Below are positions 28,331 through 36,614 of a stretch of 64,000 nucleotides of DNA, in pieces. Position 1 is the first letter of the stretch; each line of letters starts with the position of its first letter. The stretch comes from Dyadobacter psychrotolerans (GTDB taxonomy: Bacteria > Bacteroidota > Bacteroidia > Cytophagales > Spirosomataceae): positions 124,001 through 188,000 of the forward strand of contig NZ_SMFL01000013.1 in assembly GCF_004349265.1 (NCBI RefSeq), in the 5' to 3' direction. The position numbers and the translations under genes were made by a program. A model generated the notes under the pieces. The model did no database searches. It saw only the letters and a list, made by a program, of their open reading frames with translations, and was not told where the DNA came from.

Positions 28331-28598
28331 GAGGTTAAATTATTTTTGTTTCGGTTTGAAAAAACCTGTCGAAATGAACCATTCAAACCGTAATATGCCA
28401 TGGTATAAGTCACCGCGCATCCTGTACCGTACTGCTTGAAAAGACAAATTTTCCCCGATTTATTGTAATAAAAGTATTATAGCAATTTCTGCAATGGCTA
28501 AGTTACTGAAAGTAAGAGCCCGACTTTATAACTATTTCAATTTGTGATTTACTGTATTTTTTTTGAATTATTCCCACTCAATCGACCCTTCACCGATC
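28331..28598. other. Intergenic region between the rhaT-like and FG-GAP/T9SS genes
   Basis: Both neighbours are on the minus strand. The region is AT-rich, must contain the transporter promoter and the 3' end of the T9SS-secreted protein transcript, and shows no open frame or hairpin that I trust. Confidence 0.4.
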
Positions 28599-30845
28599 TT
28601 ATTTTATCACCACCTTTTTAACTGTGCGCGATGCGCCGCTCTGCAATTCAAATAAATACAGTCCCGGAACCCAGTTTAATGTTGACACTTCGAACTCCTC
28701 GTTCGCTTTAACCTGTAAACTCTGACGGATAGTCAATCCCGTGATATTCAGAATTCGCAATGAGCCTTTTATTGAAGATAATACTTTAATGTAATCACTC
28801 GCCGGATTGGGGAAGACTTTTACTTCGTTATCAATTGTCGGTTCCGTACCGGTAATTGTTATAGGTAAAATATTGGTAAGCAGCCTCAGACCACCTGCAT
28901 TCGTACCTACGGCCACGTCAGGTTTGCCATCACCATTGTAATCCGCTACGGCGGTCGTCAGGTATCTGCCCAACACAGGAGCAGATCCTTTGCCGTTGAA
29001 ATCAACGAGAAGACTCTCGCGGGTTGTCCATTTTCCCCAGGCAGCTCCGTAAAACAAACGCATTGTGCCCGTGTGATCGACCGTCAGCAGATCCGGGCGA
29101 CCATCCAAATCGACATCTTCCGCAACCGCATGTACAAACCTTCCTTCAAAGTTGAGCCCTACACCGGCAAAAGTATCGGTTTCAAGCTTAAACGTAAATT
29201 GTTTATTACTACCGGTATTTGTATAGTAATAAATGTTTCCAAGCGGTTTACCCACAATCAGATCCAAATCACCGTCACCGTCTGTATCGTAAAAAAATGG
29301 ATTATCTCCGATCTGTGCTTCTGACGGCATTGTCAATAAAACGGCATCTGCGATATTTAGCTGCACTGCTGCACCCTTTGCGGCTTTATTGGGAATATAC
29401 CTGAACTCCGGTTTTATGCCGGAAGTAGAAACGCCGGCAAAACCCAGATCCGGAACACCATCTCCGTTAAAATCTGCCCATTGTGGTTTAAGATTATACA
29501 ATCCCAAAGTTCCGGGAACTTCCAGATAATTTTCAGAGCTAACTTCGTATTGTGGATTTTTATTTGTTCCGGTGTTTTTTAGAAGCCAGAATCCGCCACG
29601 AAATCCGGAGGTTCCCTGAATCCCGCCGGTTCCGATAACCATGTCGAGATCGCCGTCTCCATCAATATCAAAAAAAGAAGGCGCTGCGTTTTCACCTACA
29701 TCGATCATTTGATCCTGCAGGAAATTCTTTTGCAGCAGCTGAAAATTGGGATTATTCGTGGTACCTGCATTATGATAAAGCCAGTTGGAAGACTTAAAAT
29801 CAACCAGATTTCCATCATTTGTCGAAACGCTTGGAGCTACGATTAGATCTTTTATCCCGTCAAAATCCACATCTTCCATAAATGCCGCCGGAAAAATGTA
29901 AAACGACACCGGGCTAACAGCGGGATAAGTGTTTGTGTAACTAGTAAAATTAGCAATCAGGCCGTTTGCAGAATTTTTAAGAAAAGAAATGTGCTCATTA
30001 CTCACGTGACCGACCAATAAGTCACGTTTACCATCACCGTCAAGGTCCTGCAGTAAAATTGAATTCCCTGCATGCATCACCCTTCCACCGGAATTATCTA
30101 CCACTCCGCAGGCAGCTCCAAAAACAAAATCTTCACCGTCTCCCTTATGAAAATTACCCCAGCAGTCTCCATTTCGCATAAATACAGGCGCTTTGGCACG
30201 TCCCAAACTATCGGGAACGCCATATTTTTCCATGCTAAGGTTCTGATGGAGTTCGATATTCGTTCCCGAAAAATCAAACGTCAGAATATCCAGGTCACCG
30301 TCTCCATCAATATCTATGATTCCGGGAATGTCCGGCCCGGACACCTGCAAGTTAAGATCTGTTGAAAAACCTTGTGTATTGAGCGCATCCCTTTGAAGTT
30401 TCCACGACCAGACAGTACCTGTTTTAATTTGTTTGTATACGGTAATACCAAGAGATGTACTCGCAAAAAGATCTTTAAGTCCGTCTCCGTTATAATCCGC
30501 CAGAATCATCCAGTTATCAACCTTGGGGAAAAGCTGCTCATAATAAGGAGCATGTATAAATATTTTTTTAGAAGCATCCGCAGGATTGGCCGATGCGATA
30601 AAGGTGGTGACTTTACTGTTGGTGCGATCGAAAACAACAAGATCCTCGGTTGTATCATTGTCGAGGTGCATTTTTAGAAATTGTGACGCATTCAATCCGC
30701 CGGCCCAGGGGTTTACCAGTTTTGCACCTTTCGCCGAAACCGCGACAGTTGAGTCCATCCGGAACCAGGATTGCTGCGCTGAACTTTCACTGGCAACACC
30801 TATACAAAAAAGAAGGAAAAATAAGGAGGTATATTTCGTTGGCAT
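28599..30845 (-). CDS. T9SS-secreted FG-GAP/VCBS repeat protein
   Basis: I chose the ATG at 30845, because the signal peptide MPTKYTSLFFLLFCIGVASESSAQ begins there; an in-frame ATG ten codons earlier (30875) is possible. The mature protein (748 residues from the chosen start) is made of FG-GAP repeats with cores such as DYNGDGLKD, DIDGDGDLD, DLDGDGKRD, DVDFDGIKD and DYNGDGKPD. The last 75 or so residues form a type A T9SS C-terminal sorting domain, starting VKVFPNPASDYIKVL and ending GLYLFELQSGASRTVKKVVIK-like. It should be secreted by the type IX system, whose translocon gene sprA is in this window, and be attached to the cell surface or released. Ligand is unknown; it is divergent from murF. 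Confidence 0.9.
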   Translation of the reverse strand: MPTKYTSLFFLLFCIGVASESSAQQSWFRMDSTVAVSAKGAKLVNPWAGGLNASQFLKMHLDNDTTEDLVVFDRTNSKVTTFIASANPADASKKIFIHAPYYEQLFPKVDNWMILADYNGDGLKDLFASTSLGITVYKQIKTGTVWSWKLQRDALNTQGFSTDLNLQVSGPDIPGIIDIDGDGDLDILTFDFSGTNIELHQNLSMEKYGVPDSLGRAKAPVFMRNGDCWGNFHKGDGEDFVFGAACGVVDNSGGRVMHAGNSILLQDLDGDGKRDLLVGHVSNEHISFLKNSANGLIANFTSYTNTYPAVSPVSFYIFPAAFMEDVDFDGIKDLIVAPSVSTNDGNLVDFKSSNWLYHNAGTTNNPNFQLLQKNFLQDQMIDVGENAAPSFFDIDGDGDLDMVIGTGGIQGTSGFRGGFWLLKNTGTNKNPQYEVSSENYLEVPGTLGLYNLKPQWADFNGDGVPDLGFAGVSTSGIKPEFRYIPNKAAKGAAVQLNIADAVLLTMPSEAQIGDNPFFYDTDGDGDLDLIVGKPLGNIYYYTNTGSNKQFTFKLETDTFAGVGLNFEGRFVHAVAEDVDLDGRPDLLTVDHTGTMRLFYGAAWGKWTTRESLLVDFNGKGSAPVLGRYLTTAVADYNGDGKPDVAVGTNAGGLRLLTNILPITITGTEPTIDNEVKVFPNPASDYIKVLSSIKGSLRILNITGLTIRQSLQVKANEEFEVSTLNWVPGLYLFELQSGASRTVKKVVIK

Positions 30846-31015
30846 CGTTGAATAATAATCCGTTAATTTTGTCATCCGTCAAACAGATTCTTAAACCTAA
30901 CGAAATAAGAATCCATTTGATTGAGCGATTGGAACAAAGTTTATTAATGCGCCGGAACATCAATGTTTTCAGCCATTCCATTTTAAAGATTTTTACAAAA
31001 ATTGCCTGATTATAT

Positions 31016-32323
31016 ATGTATACGCCTACCGAAACAATCTACGACATTTACACAAACGGAGCCAAAATTTCTACCGATACCCGCCTGATCACACCCGGTT
31101 GTATATTTTTTGCTTTGAAAGGAGATAAATTTGACGGAAATCAATATGCTGTGCAAGCTCTGGAAAAAGGAGCGGGTTATGCAGTTGTGGATGATGCCAG
31201 CCTGGGCGAAAACCCCAAATTTCTTCTTGTTAAAGATGTTTTGGCTTCATTACAGGACTTGGCCAGACATCACCGCAAAACATTCACTTTTCCTGTAATC
31301 GGATTAACCGGCTCGAACGGAAAGACAACTACGAAAGAACTGATCGCAAAGGTGCTGTCGATGAAGTTTAATACGTATGCAACAAAGGGTAATCTTAATA
31401 ACCACATCGGCGTTCCGCTAACAATCCTTTCTGTTGACTGCGAGAAACATGAAATAGTCATCGTTGAAATGGGCGCCAACCACCAGGAAGAAATTGCCTT
31501 ACTCTGCTCAATTGCGCAGCCTACACACGGATTGATTACCAATATTGGAAAAGCACATCTGGAAGGTTTTGGAGGAATGCCGGGAATCATAAAGGGCAAA
31601 GGTGAATTGTATGATTATCTGTCGAAAAAGAAAGGAACCGTTTTTGTAAATGCGGGAAACGATACGCTTATGGAGATGGTCAGCAAAAGACGCGCGTTTG
31701 GTGAAATCGTTTTTTACTGTTCACCAACCAGTCCTGTCAATCCTGAATTGATTGAGGAAAGTCCGGTTGTCATATATAAAGGAAACAACCAGCGTAGCGT
31801 AACAACCCATCTTCCCGGCCACTACAATTTTGATAACATTTGTGCAGCGCTGGCAATCGGCAAACATTTGGGTGTTGAAGATGAAGATGCACACGAAGCG
31901 ATCGCCAATTATCAACCGGATAACAACCGCTCACAGGTTGTACAGAAAGGAAGTAATACGGTGATTATGGATGCATATAATGCAAATCCCTCTTCGATGG
32001 CTGCGGCAATTAAAAATTTCGCCCGGATGGATGTTTCAAGAAAAATACTGATTCTGGGTGATATGTTTGAATTGGGCGATGCCGCTCCGGAAGAACACCT
32101 TGCACTTGGTAAACAGATTGCGGATGAAAAATTTGATATTGTTATTCTTGCCGGAACACTCATGCAGCACGCCCTTCCTGCACTTCCGAAAGCCTATTAC
32201 TTTCCTGATAAATTCTCGCTTCATAACTGGGTTATGGACAATCCGCAGGAAAACACACATTTTCTCATAAAAGGATCGCGTGGGATGGCACTGGAAACGA
32301 TTCTTCCGCTCATACCTGGCTGA
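31016..32323 (+). CDS. murF: UDP-N-acetylmuramoyl-tripeptide--D-alanyl-D-alanine ligase
   Basis: The 435-residue cytoplasmic enzyme adds D-Ala-D-Ala to UDP-MurNAc-tripeptide in peptidoglycan synthesis. The N-terminal domain has ISTDTRLITPGCIFFALKGDKFDGN, typical of MurF/MurE. The ATP loop is GLTGSNGKTTT at 96-106. The central domain shows EMGANHQEEIALLCSIAQPT and TNIGKAHLEGFGG, and the C-terminal ligase domain DAYNANPSSMAAAI, which distinguishes MurF from MurE and MurC. Length is normal for the family. It stands alone on the plus strand, not in a mur cluster, as is common in Bacteroidota. Confidence 0.95.
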   Translation: MYTPTETIYDIYTNGAKISTDTRLITPGCIFFALKGDKFDGNQYAVQALEKGAGYAVVDDASLGENPKFLLVKDVLASLQDLARHHRKTFTFPVIGLTGSNGKTTTKELIAKVLSMKFNTYATKGNLNNHIGVPLTILSVDCEKHEIVIVEMGANHQEEIALLCSIAQPTHGLITNIGKAHLEGFGGMPGIIKGKGELYDYLSKKKGTVFVNAGNDTLMEMVSKRRAFGEIVFYCSPTSPVNPELIEESPVVIYKGNNQRSVTTHLPGHYNFDNICAALAIGKHLGVEDEDAHEAIANYQPDNNRSQVVQKGSNTVIMDAYNANPSSMAAAIKNFARMDVSRKILILGDMFELGDAAPEEHLALGKQIADEKFDIVILAGTLMQHALPALPKAYYFPDKFSLHNWVMDNPQENTHFLIKGSRGMALETILPLIPG

Positions 32324-32471
32324 TATCTATAATTACTTTAATTACTAATATAATTATATAGTACAAATTTATGGCATTATAAACGAAACTTATAACATCC
32401 CATTTTGTATAGAAGAAACTAAATCCATTTGATTAAAACAAGTCTTTCCTCCAATAGTACCATGCCAAAAA

Positions 32472-32502
32472 TTGCCTGCAATGAGCTTCGGTTGTAAGTT
32501 TG
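32472..32502 (+). promoter_or_regulatory. Promoter of ahpC (Bacteroidota type)
   Basis: A TTG at 32472-32474 lies 20 bases before TAAGTTTG at 32495-32502, which fits the TAnnTTTG -7 box of the Bacteroidota primary sigma factor. It predicts a transcript start near 32509 and a leader of about 33 bases before the ATG at 32542. It also rules out the in-frame ATG at 32500, which lies in the -7 box. Confidence 0.65.
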
Positions 32503-32541
32503 CAACATCAAAAAATACAATTTATAATCTCACGAGCAATC

Positions 32542-33093
32542 ATGGCAAATAGACTTTTATCGGTTGGATCTACCTTCCCTGAATTCAAAAAAACATCTGT
32601 AGTATCTCTTGAAAAAGGTAACGAATTCTACGATATCACTTCTGAAGATCACAAAAACGCAGAAAAATGGATGGTAATGTTCTGGTGGCCAAAAGACTTT
32701 ACTTTTGTATGTCCAACTGAAATTGCTGAATTTGGCAAACACGTTGATGACTTCGCAGACCGCGATACAATCCTGATCGGTGCTTCTACTGACAGCGAAT
32801 TCGTTCACCTTGCATGGCGTAAAAACCACGACGATCTTCGTGATCTTCGTTTTCCGATGCTTGCTGATACTTCAAAATCATTGGCAGAAGAGCTTGGAAT
32901 TCTTGAAGCAAACGAGAAAATCGCTTACCGCGTAACTTACATCGTTGATCCACAAGGAATCATTCGTTGGGTAAGTGTAAATGACCTTTCTGTTGGCCGT
33001 AACGTTACTGAGGTGATCCGTGTATTGGACGCTCTTCAAACTGACGAACTTTGCCCATGCAACTGGGTAAAAGGTGAAGCTACTTTGGCATAG
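32542..33093 (+). CDS. ahpC: Peroxiredoxin, AhpC type
   Basis: Starting at the ATG at 32542, the product is 183 residues. The peroxidatic Cys57 lies in TFVCPTEIAEF and the C-terminal Cys171 and Cys173 in ELCPCNW, the arrangement of AhpC in mycobacteria, which works with AhpD rather than AhpF. It reduces hydrogen peroxide and organic peroxides in the cytoplasm. An ahpD gene follows 163 bases downstream, so the pair forms a peroxide defence module. An in-frame ATG 14 codons upstream was rejected because it falls in the promoter. Confidence 0.93.
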   Translation: MANRLLSVGSTFPEFKKTSVVSLEKGNEFYDITSEDHKNAEKWMVMFWWPKDFTFVCPTEIAEFGKHVDDFADRDTILIGASTDSEFVHLAWRKNHDDLRDLRFPMLADTSKSLAEELGILEANEKIAYRVTYIVDPQGIIRWVSVNDLSVGRNVTEVIRVLDALQTDELCPCNWVKGEATLA

Positions 33094-33100
33094 TTTTAAG

Positions 33101-33157
33101 TTTTTAGTAAACAGTTTACAGTCGGCATACTCTTTACTGTGAACTGTTTACTAAAAA
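33101..33157 (+). terminator. Long inverted repeat/terminator between ahpC and ahpD
   Basis: Bases 33101-33122 and 33136-33157 are 22-base arms with one mismatch (TTTTTAGTAAACAGTTTACAGT and its near reverse complement), with a 13-base loop. The run of A on one side and T on the other makes it a bidirectional terminator candidate. The same GTAAACAGTTTAC core recurs at 33201-33227, which suggests a mobile or repeated palindromic unit rather than an ordinary terminator. Confidence 0.65.
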
Positions 33158-33200
33158 ATAAAGTCGCTGTAAACTCTAAAATATCAAGATTAGAGCCCCG

Positions 33201-33227
33201 GTGAACTATTTACTGTAAACTGTTCAC
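33201..33227. repeat. Imperfect palindrome related to the 33101 hairpin
   Basis: GTGAACTATTTAC (33201-33213) and GTAAACTGTTCAC (33215-33227) are inverted copies with two mismatches and one base between them. They share the GTTTACTGT/ACAGTAAAC core with the hairpin 45 bases upstream. It lies 29 bases before the ahpD start, where it could affect expression. Confidence 0.55.
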
Positions 33228-33256
33228 TTCTTCTTCCCCACTTCAATCTCACTAAA

Positions 33257-33847
33257 ATGTATCCATTTGCAGCAACAGGGAATACAAAAGACTCTCTGTA
33301 TAAAGAAGTTAATTTACCGGCTGAATTTGAAAGTGTACTAATCAATAAATTGGCAGCGCTGGATCACAGGTATTTGAAAGATCTTAAAATCAATTTGAGC
33401 AATGTTCTGAAATCGCAGAACATCAACCGTAAGGATGCGCTTCTGATCGCTTTATCGGTAGCCATCAATGAAAAAAATGCTGCTGTCATCTCTGCACTTG
33501 AAGAGCTTGCAGTGAATGAAGGGGCTGATGAAAAGGAAATTGCTGAGGTTGCAGCCTGCGTCTCTCTGATGAATGCCAACAACGTTTTCTACCGTTTCAG
33601 GCATTTCATGCATAAAGAATTTTACGACACAGCACCGGCCGGAATTAAGATGAGTATTATGGTTAATCCGGTTTTGGGCAAAGAATTATTTGAACTTTTA
33701 AGTCTTGTTGTTTCAGCTTTGAACGGATGCGAAATGTGTGTAACCTCACATGAACAATCGGTTTTGAACCATGGAGGAACACAGGCACGTATATTTGACG
33801 CAGTAAGAATCGGAGCTATATTTAAGAGCTTTACTGTTTTGGTTTAA
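33257..33847 (+). CDS. ahpD: Alkylhydroperoxidase AhpD-like (carboxymuconolactone decarboxylase family)
   Basis: The 196-residue all-helical protein carries the AhpD active site Cys158-Glu-Met-Cys161 with His165 (GCEMCVTSHE), the CxxC pair that reduces AhpC through lipoyl or similar dithiols. The N-terminal half (about 20-110) is a second, degenerate copy of the fold without cysteines of this kind. It follows ahpC on the same strand and most likely reduces it. The gap of 163 bases with inverted repeats means that cotranscription is not certain. Confidence 0.9.
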   Translation: MYPFAATGNTKDSLYKEVNLPAEFESVLINKLAALDHRYLKDLKINLSNVLKSQNINRKDALLIALSVAINEKNAAVISALEELAVNEGADEKEIAEVAACVSLMNANNVFYRFRHFMHKEFYDTAPAGIKMSIMVNPVLGKELFELLSLVVSALNGCEMCVTSHEQSVLNHGGTQARIFDAVRIGAIFKSFTVLV

Positions 33848-33855
33848 TCAGACTT

Positions 33856-33888
33856 AGACTTTCCAAGTCTTGAAGGCTTGGAAAGTCT
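33856..33888. repeat. Hairpin AGACTTTCCAAG...CTTGGAAAGTCT
   Basis: Arms of 12 bases (33856-33867 and 33877-33888) pair perfectly around a nine-base loop, TCTTGAAGG. It lies nine bases after the ahpD stop and directly abuts the 14-bp tandem repeat. It may serve as ahpD terminator, but there is no T-run after it, so a repeat-element origin is likelier. Confidence 0.6.
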
Positions 33889-33979
33889 GGGCGACCCCGT
33901 CTAGGCGACCCCGTCTAGGCGACCCCGTCTAGGCGACCCCGTCTGGGCGACCCCGTCTGGGCGACCCCGTCTGGGCGAC
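33889..33979. repeat. Tandem repeat, 14-bp unit, 6.5 copies
   Basis: The unit RGGCGACCCCGTCT (R is G or A) repeats at 33889, 33903, 33917, 33931, 33945 and 33959, with a half unit at 33973-33979. The three middle-left copies begin with A, the first and last ones with G; otherwise copies are identical. The unit length is not a multiple of three and no sensible frame spans it, so it is not coding. It is GC-rich inside an AT-rich intergenic region. Near-identical copies point to recent slippage expansion. Confidence 0.9.
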
Positions 33980-34187
33980 ATAGAAGCGTGATCTTGAAAG
34001 GATTGCGCTTTTTTGTATATAAAAACTCAATTTTAGGCTTCCGACAAAATATCTGTCAATTTTCCCCATCCACCTGTTCTTCTCTTTTATTGGCCGTAAA
34101 TGGAGCCACAAAGAGATAAATAATCTATTTTAAACCTTAAAACTCCAAATTTAATCTATCACAGTTCCTATGGATGGTTTTTCTGTT

Positions 34188-34195
34188 TAATTTTG
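34188..34195 (+). promoter_or_regulatory. Possible -7 box of the adenosylhomocysteinase gene
   Basis: TAATTTTG at 34188-34195 fits TAnnTTTG and lies 35 bases before the ATG. I see no good TTTG at the expected -33 spacing, so support is weak. Confidence 0.35.
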
Positions 34196-34230
34196 TAATA
34201 TAATTTTTGAAATAAACTAAAACTTAAATA

Positions 34231-35547
34231 ATGGCAACGTCAACCGAAACGTACATTCCTTATAAGGTTAAAGACATCTCTCTGGCAGAGTGGGGTCGCA
34301 AAGAAATCACATTGGCAGAAGCTGAAATGCCTGGTTTAATGTCGATTCGTGCTGAATACGGACCATCACAGCCCCTTGCTGGTGCGCGTGTAGCTGGCTG
34401 TCTTCACATGACAATCCAAACTGCAGTGTTGATCGAAACACTTACTGCATTGGGTGCAGAGGTTACCTGGTCTTCATGTAATATCTTCTCAACTCAGGAT
34501 CATGCAGCAGCAGCAATCGCAGCAGCAGGTATTCCGGTTTATGCCTGGAAAGGAATGAACGAGGAAGAATTCAACTGGTGTATCGAACAAACTCTTTTCT
34601 TCGGGGAAGATCGCAAGCCTCTGAACATGATTCTTGATGACGGAGGAGACCTAACCAACATGGTTTTTGACGATTATCCTGAATTGATCGAAGGTATCAA
34701 AGGACTTTCAGAAGAAACAACAACCGGTGTTCTTCGTCTTTACGATCGCCTTAAAAATGGTACGCTTCATTTACCTGCAATCAATGTAAATGATTCAGTT
34801 ACCAAATCTAAATTTGATAACAAATACGGCTGCCGCGAATCCCTTGTAGATTCAATCCGGCGTGCAACTGATTTGATGCTTGCCGGTAAAGTTGCTGTTG
34901 TAGCGGGTTACGGTGATGTTGGTAAAGGTTCTGCTGAATCTCTTCGTGGAGCTGGCTGCCGTGTATTGGTTACTGAAATCGATCCAATCTGTGCGCTTCA
35001 GGCTGCTATGGATGGTTTCGAAGTTGTAACTATGGACGAAGCTGCAACCCGTGCCAATATTTTCGTTACTGCAACAGGAAACTATAAGATCATCACAGAT
35101 CGTCACTTCCTTGCAATGCGTGATAAAGCTGTTGTTTGTAACATCGGTCACTTCGACAATGAAATCGATATGGCTTGGTTGAACGGTACTTACGGTGCCA
35201 GCAAATCTCAAATCAAACCACAGGTTGACATTTATTCCGTTGAAGGTAAAGACATCATCGTTCTTGCCGAAGGTCGGTTGGTAAACCTGGGTTGTGCAAT
35301 GGGTCACCCATCTTTTGTAATGTCTTGCTCTTTCTCAAATCAGACACTTGCTCAAATCGAACTTTGGACAAACACAGATGCTTACGAGAAAAAGGTATAC
35401 GTTCTGCCAAAAGCGCTTGATGAAAAAGTTGCTGCTTTCCACCTTGCCCACGTTGGTGCAAAACTGGAAACACTTTCTGACGAACAGGCTGCTTACATCG
35501 GCGTTACAATCGAAGGTCCTTACAAAGCTGACACTTACAGATATTAA
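34231..35547 (+). CDS. ahcY: Adenosylhomocysteinase (S-adenosylhomocysteine hydrolase)
   Basis: The 438-residue cytoplasmic enzyme splits S-adenosylhomocysteine into adenosine and homocysteine in the methyl cycle and keeps bound NAD. Visible landmarks are the N-terminal GARVAGCLHMTIQTAVLIETL, STQDHAAAAI, the NAD loop AGYGDVGKGSAESLRGAG at about 228-245, HFDNEIDM, and the C-terminal DEKVAAFHLAHVGAKLE and GPYKADTYRY end, where the penultimate Tyr and preceding Lys bind cofactor in the neighbour subunit. Length and all motifs are normal. It has its own terminator downstream and a long intergenic region upstream, so it is monocistronic. Confidence 0.96.
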   Translation: MATSTETYIPYKVKDISLAEWGRKEITLAEAEMPGLMSIRAEYGPSQPLAGARVAGCLHMTIQTAVLIETLTALGAEVTWSSCNIFSTQDHAAAAIAAAGIPVYAWKGMNEEEFNWCIEQTLFFGEDRKPLNMILDDGGDLTNMVFDDYPELIEGIKGLSEETTTGVLRLYDRLKNGTLHLPAINVNDSVTKSKFDNKYGCRESLVDSIRRATDLMLAGKVAVVAGYGDVGKGSAESLRGAGCRVLVTEIDPICALQAAMDGFEVVTMDEAATRANIFVTATGNYKIITDRHFLAMRDKAVVCNIGHFDNEIDMAWLNGTYGASKSQIKPQVDIYSVEGKDIIVLAEGRLVNLGCAMGHPSFVMSCSFSNQTLAQIELWTNTDAYEKKVYVLPKALDEKVAAFHLAHVGAKLETLSDEQAAYIGVTIEGPYKADTYRY

Positions 35548-35576
35548 TCTGCTTGTAATATAAGGTTCATTATTTT

Positions 35577-35615
35577 AAAAAGTGCTTCTCAAAATCCTGG
35601 GAAGCACTTTTTTTT
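35577..35615 (+). terminator. Terminator after adenosylhomocysteinase gene
   Basis: AAAAAGTGCTTC (35577-35588) pairs with GAAGCACTTTTT (35601-35612), and eight T residues end the element. It starts 30 bases after the stop codon. Confidence 0.88.
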
Positions 35616-35651
35616 GCCTGCTGATATTTTCACAAACGGCATAAAAAGTAA

Positions 35652-35679
35652 CGGGCTCAGATCTGTTGATCCGAGCCCG
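35652..35679 (-). terminator. Terminator of the sigma/anti-sigma operon
   Basis: CGGGCTC and GAGCCCG form a seven-base-pair stem, extended by GATC pairs after one mismatch. Read on the minus strand it is followed by a T-rich stretch (TTACTTTTTAT). It lies 27 bases past the anti-sigma stop. Confidence 0.7.
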
Positions 35680-35705
35680 CTCTTTATTTCTTCAAATCAA
35701 TTGTT

Positions 35706-36614
35706 CTACACCACCTTACCCATCACATACATCTCCTCCATGGTGGGCGTAGGATTTCCGCCTTTTTTTTCCAGAGTAATGGCAAAGGCTACGGATCCGT
35801 TTTTCGTATTTTTCATCTTAAGTAACTTCTTTTCAAATTGTTCATCGAGCATACCCAGATCCACGGGAGCAGGAGCACCATCTACAATACTCCAAAGCTG
35901 ATACTGCTTGCCTGCAGGTGCCGGAGGCAGGTTTTGAATGTCAAGCATGACCTCATTGGTTTGCTTATTCCAAAATGCAGATACGTTACTTTCCGGTGAT
36001 TTTGGAAGTCCGGCAAGTTTTACCAGCTTAAACTGAGGATCACGATACATCGCTGCAACCTGCTCTGCATAAATTGCATCCTTTTTCATATTCTGCATTT
36101 CTGCAGACATGGCTTCGTTAGTTTTTCGCATGTCGGCTACCTGCATCGCAGACCATCCCGCAAAAAGTGTCAAAAGTATAGAAGCCGCAATTGCAAGTTT
36201 TGCCCAGAATGGCGTTACCTCCTTAACTTCTTCTCTGACAAATGCGTCGCTGATCACTTTTGCATCAGCCGATTCCAGAGGAGCAGGTATTTCTACAAAA
36301 TCCCCATTGCGAATGTCATTACTTATATTTTTAGCAACGTTAGATTCTTCAATTGCAAATTCCTCGTCAGGTTTCTGAGCATCGGGAGAATCAAAATTCA
36401 TCCTGGAGAAAAGTGATTCTTTTAACGACGCAGGCGGTGCTGTCTGGTGTTTCAGTGCATATTCTTCCAAAGCGCTTTCGGTTCTCAACAGCTCTTCTTT
36501 TATCTCCGGATAAATGTGAGACATACACTCCACTTCCTGCTTTTCCTGAGGAGAAACAGTGCCCAATACATATTCCTCTAATATACCGGACTCTATGTAG
36601 GCTTGGATATTCAT
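35706..36614 (-). CDS. RskA-type anti-sigma factor
   Basis: The 302-residue protein has an N-terminal cytoplasmic part (ILEEYVLGTVSPQEKQEVE at 12-30, typical of anti-sigma-K factors), a membrane helix around 146-166, a short coiled segment, and a C-terminal RskA domain (about 205-302; NEVMLDIQNLPPAPAGKQYQLWSI and FAITLEKKGGNPTPT). It should hold the ECF sigma factor encoded upstream. Start and the sigma stop overlap as ATGA (36611-36614), so translation is coupled and the stoichiometry is likely fixed. The N-terminus lacks the zinc-binding HxxxCxxC motif of ZAS proteins. Confidence 0.92.
   Translation of the reverse strand: MNIQAYIESGILEEYVLGTVSPQEKQEVECMSHIYPEIKEELLRTESALEEYALKHQTAPPASLKESLFSRMNFDSPDAQKPDEEFAIEESNVAKNISNDIRNGDFVEIPAPLESADAKVISDAFVREEVKEVTPFWAKLAIAASILLTLFAGWSAMQVADMRKTNEAMSAEMQNMKKDAIYAEQVAAMYRDPQFKLVKLAGLPKSPESNVSAFWNKQTNEVMLDIQNLPPAPAGKQYQLWSIVDGAPAPVDLGMLDEQFEKKLLKMKNTKNGSVAFAITLEKKGGNPTPTMEEMYVMGKVV

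Noticed and set aside
32500..32541. Longer N-terminus of ahpC from the ATG at 32500
   Set aside because: The ATG lies in a good -7 promoter box, and the added residues do not fit the family start.
33889..33979. CRISPR array
   Set aside because: Unit is 14 bp with no spacers between copies; copies are contiguous, and no cas gene is near.
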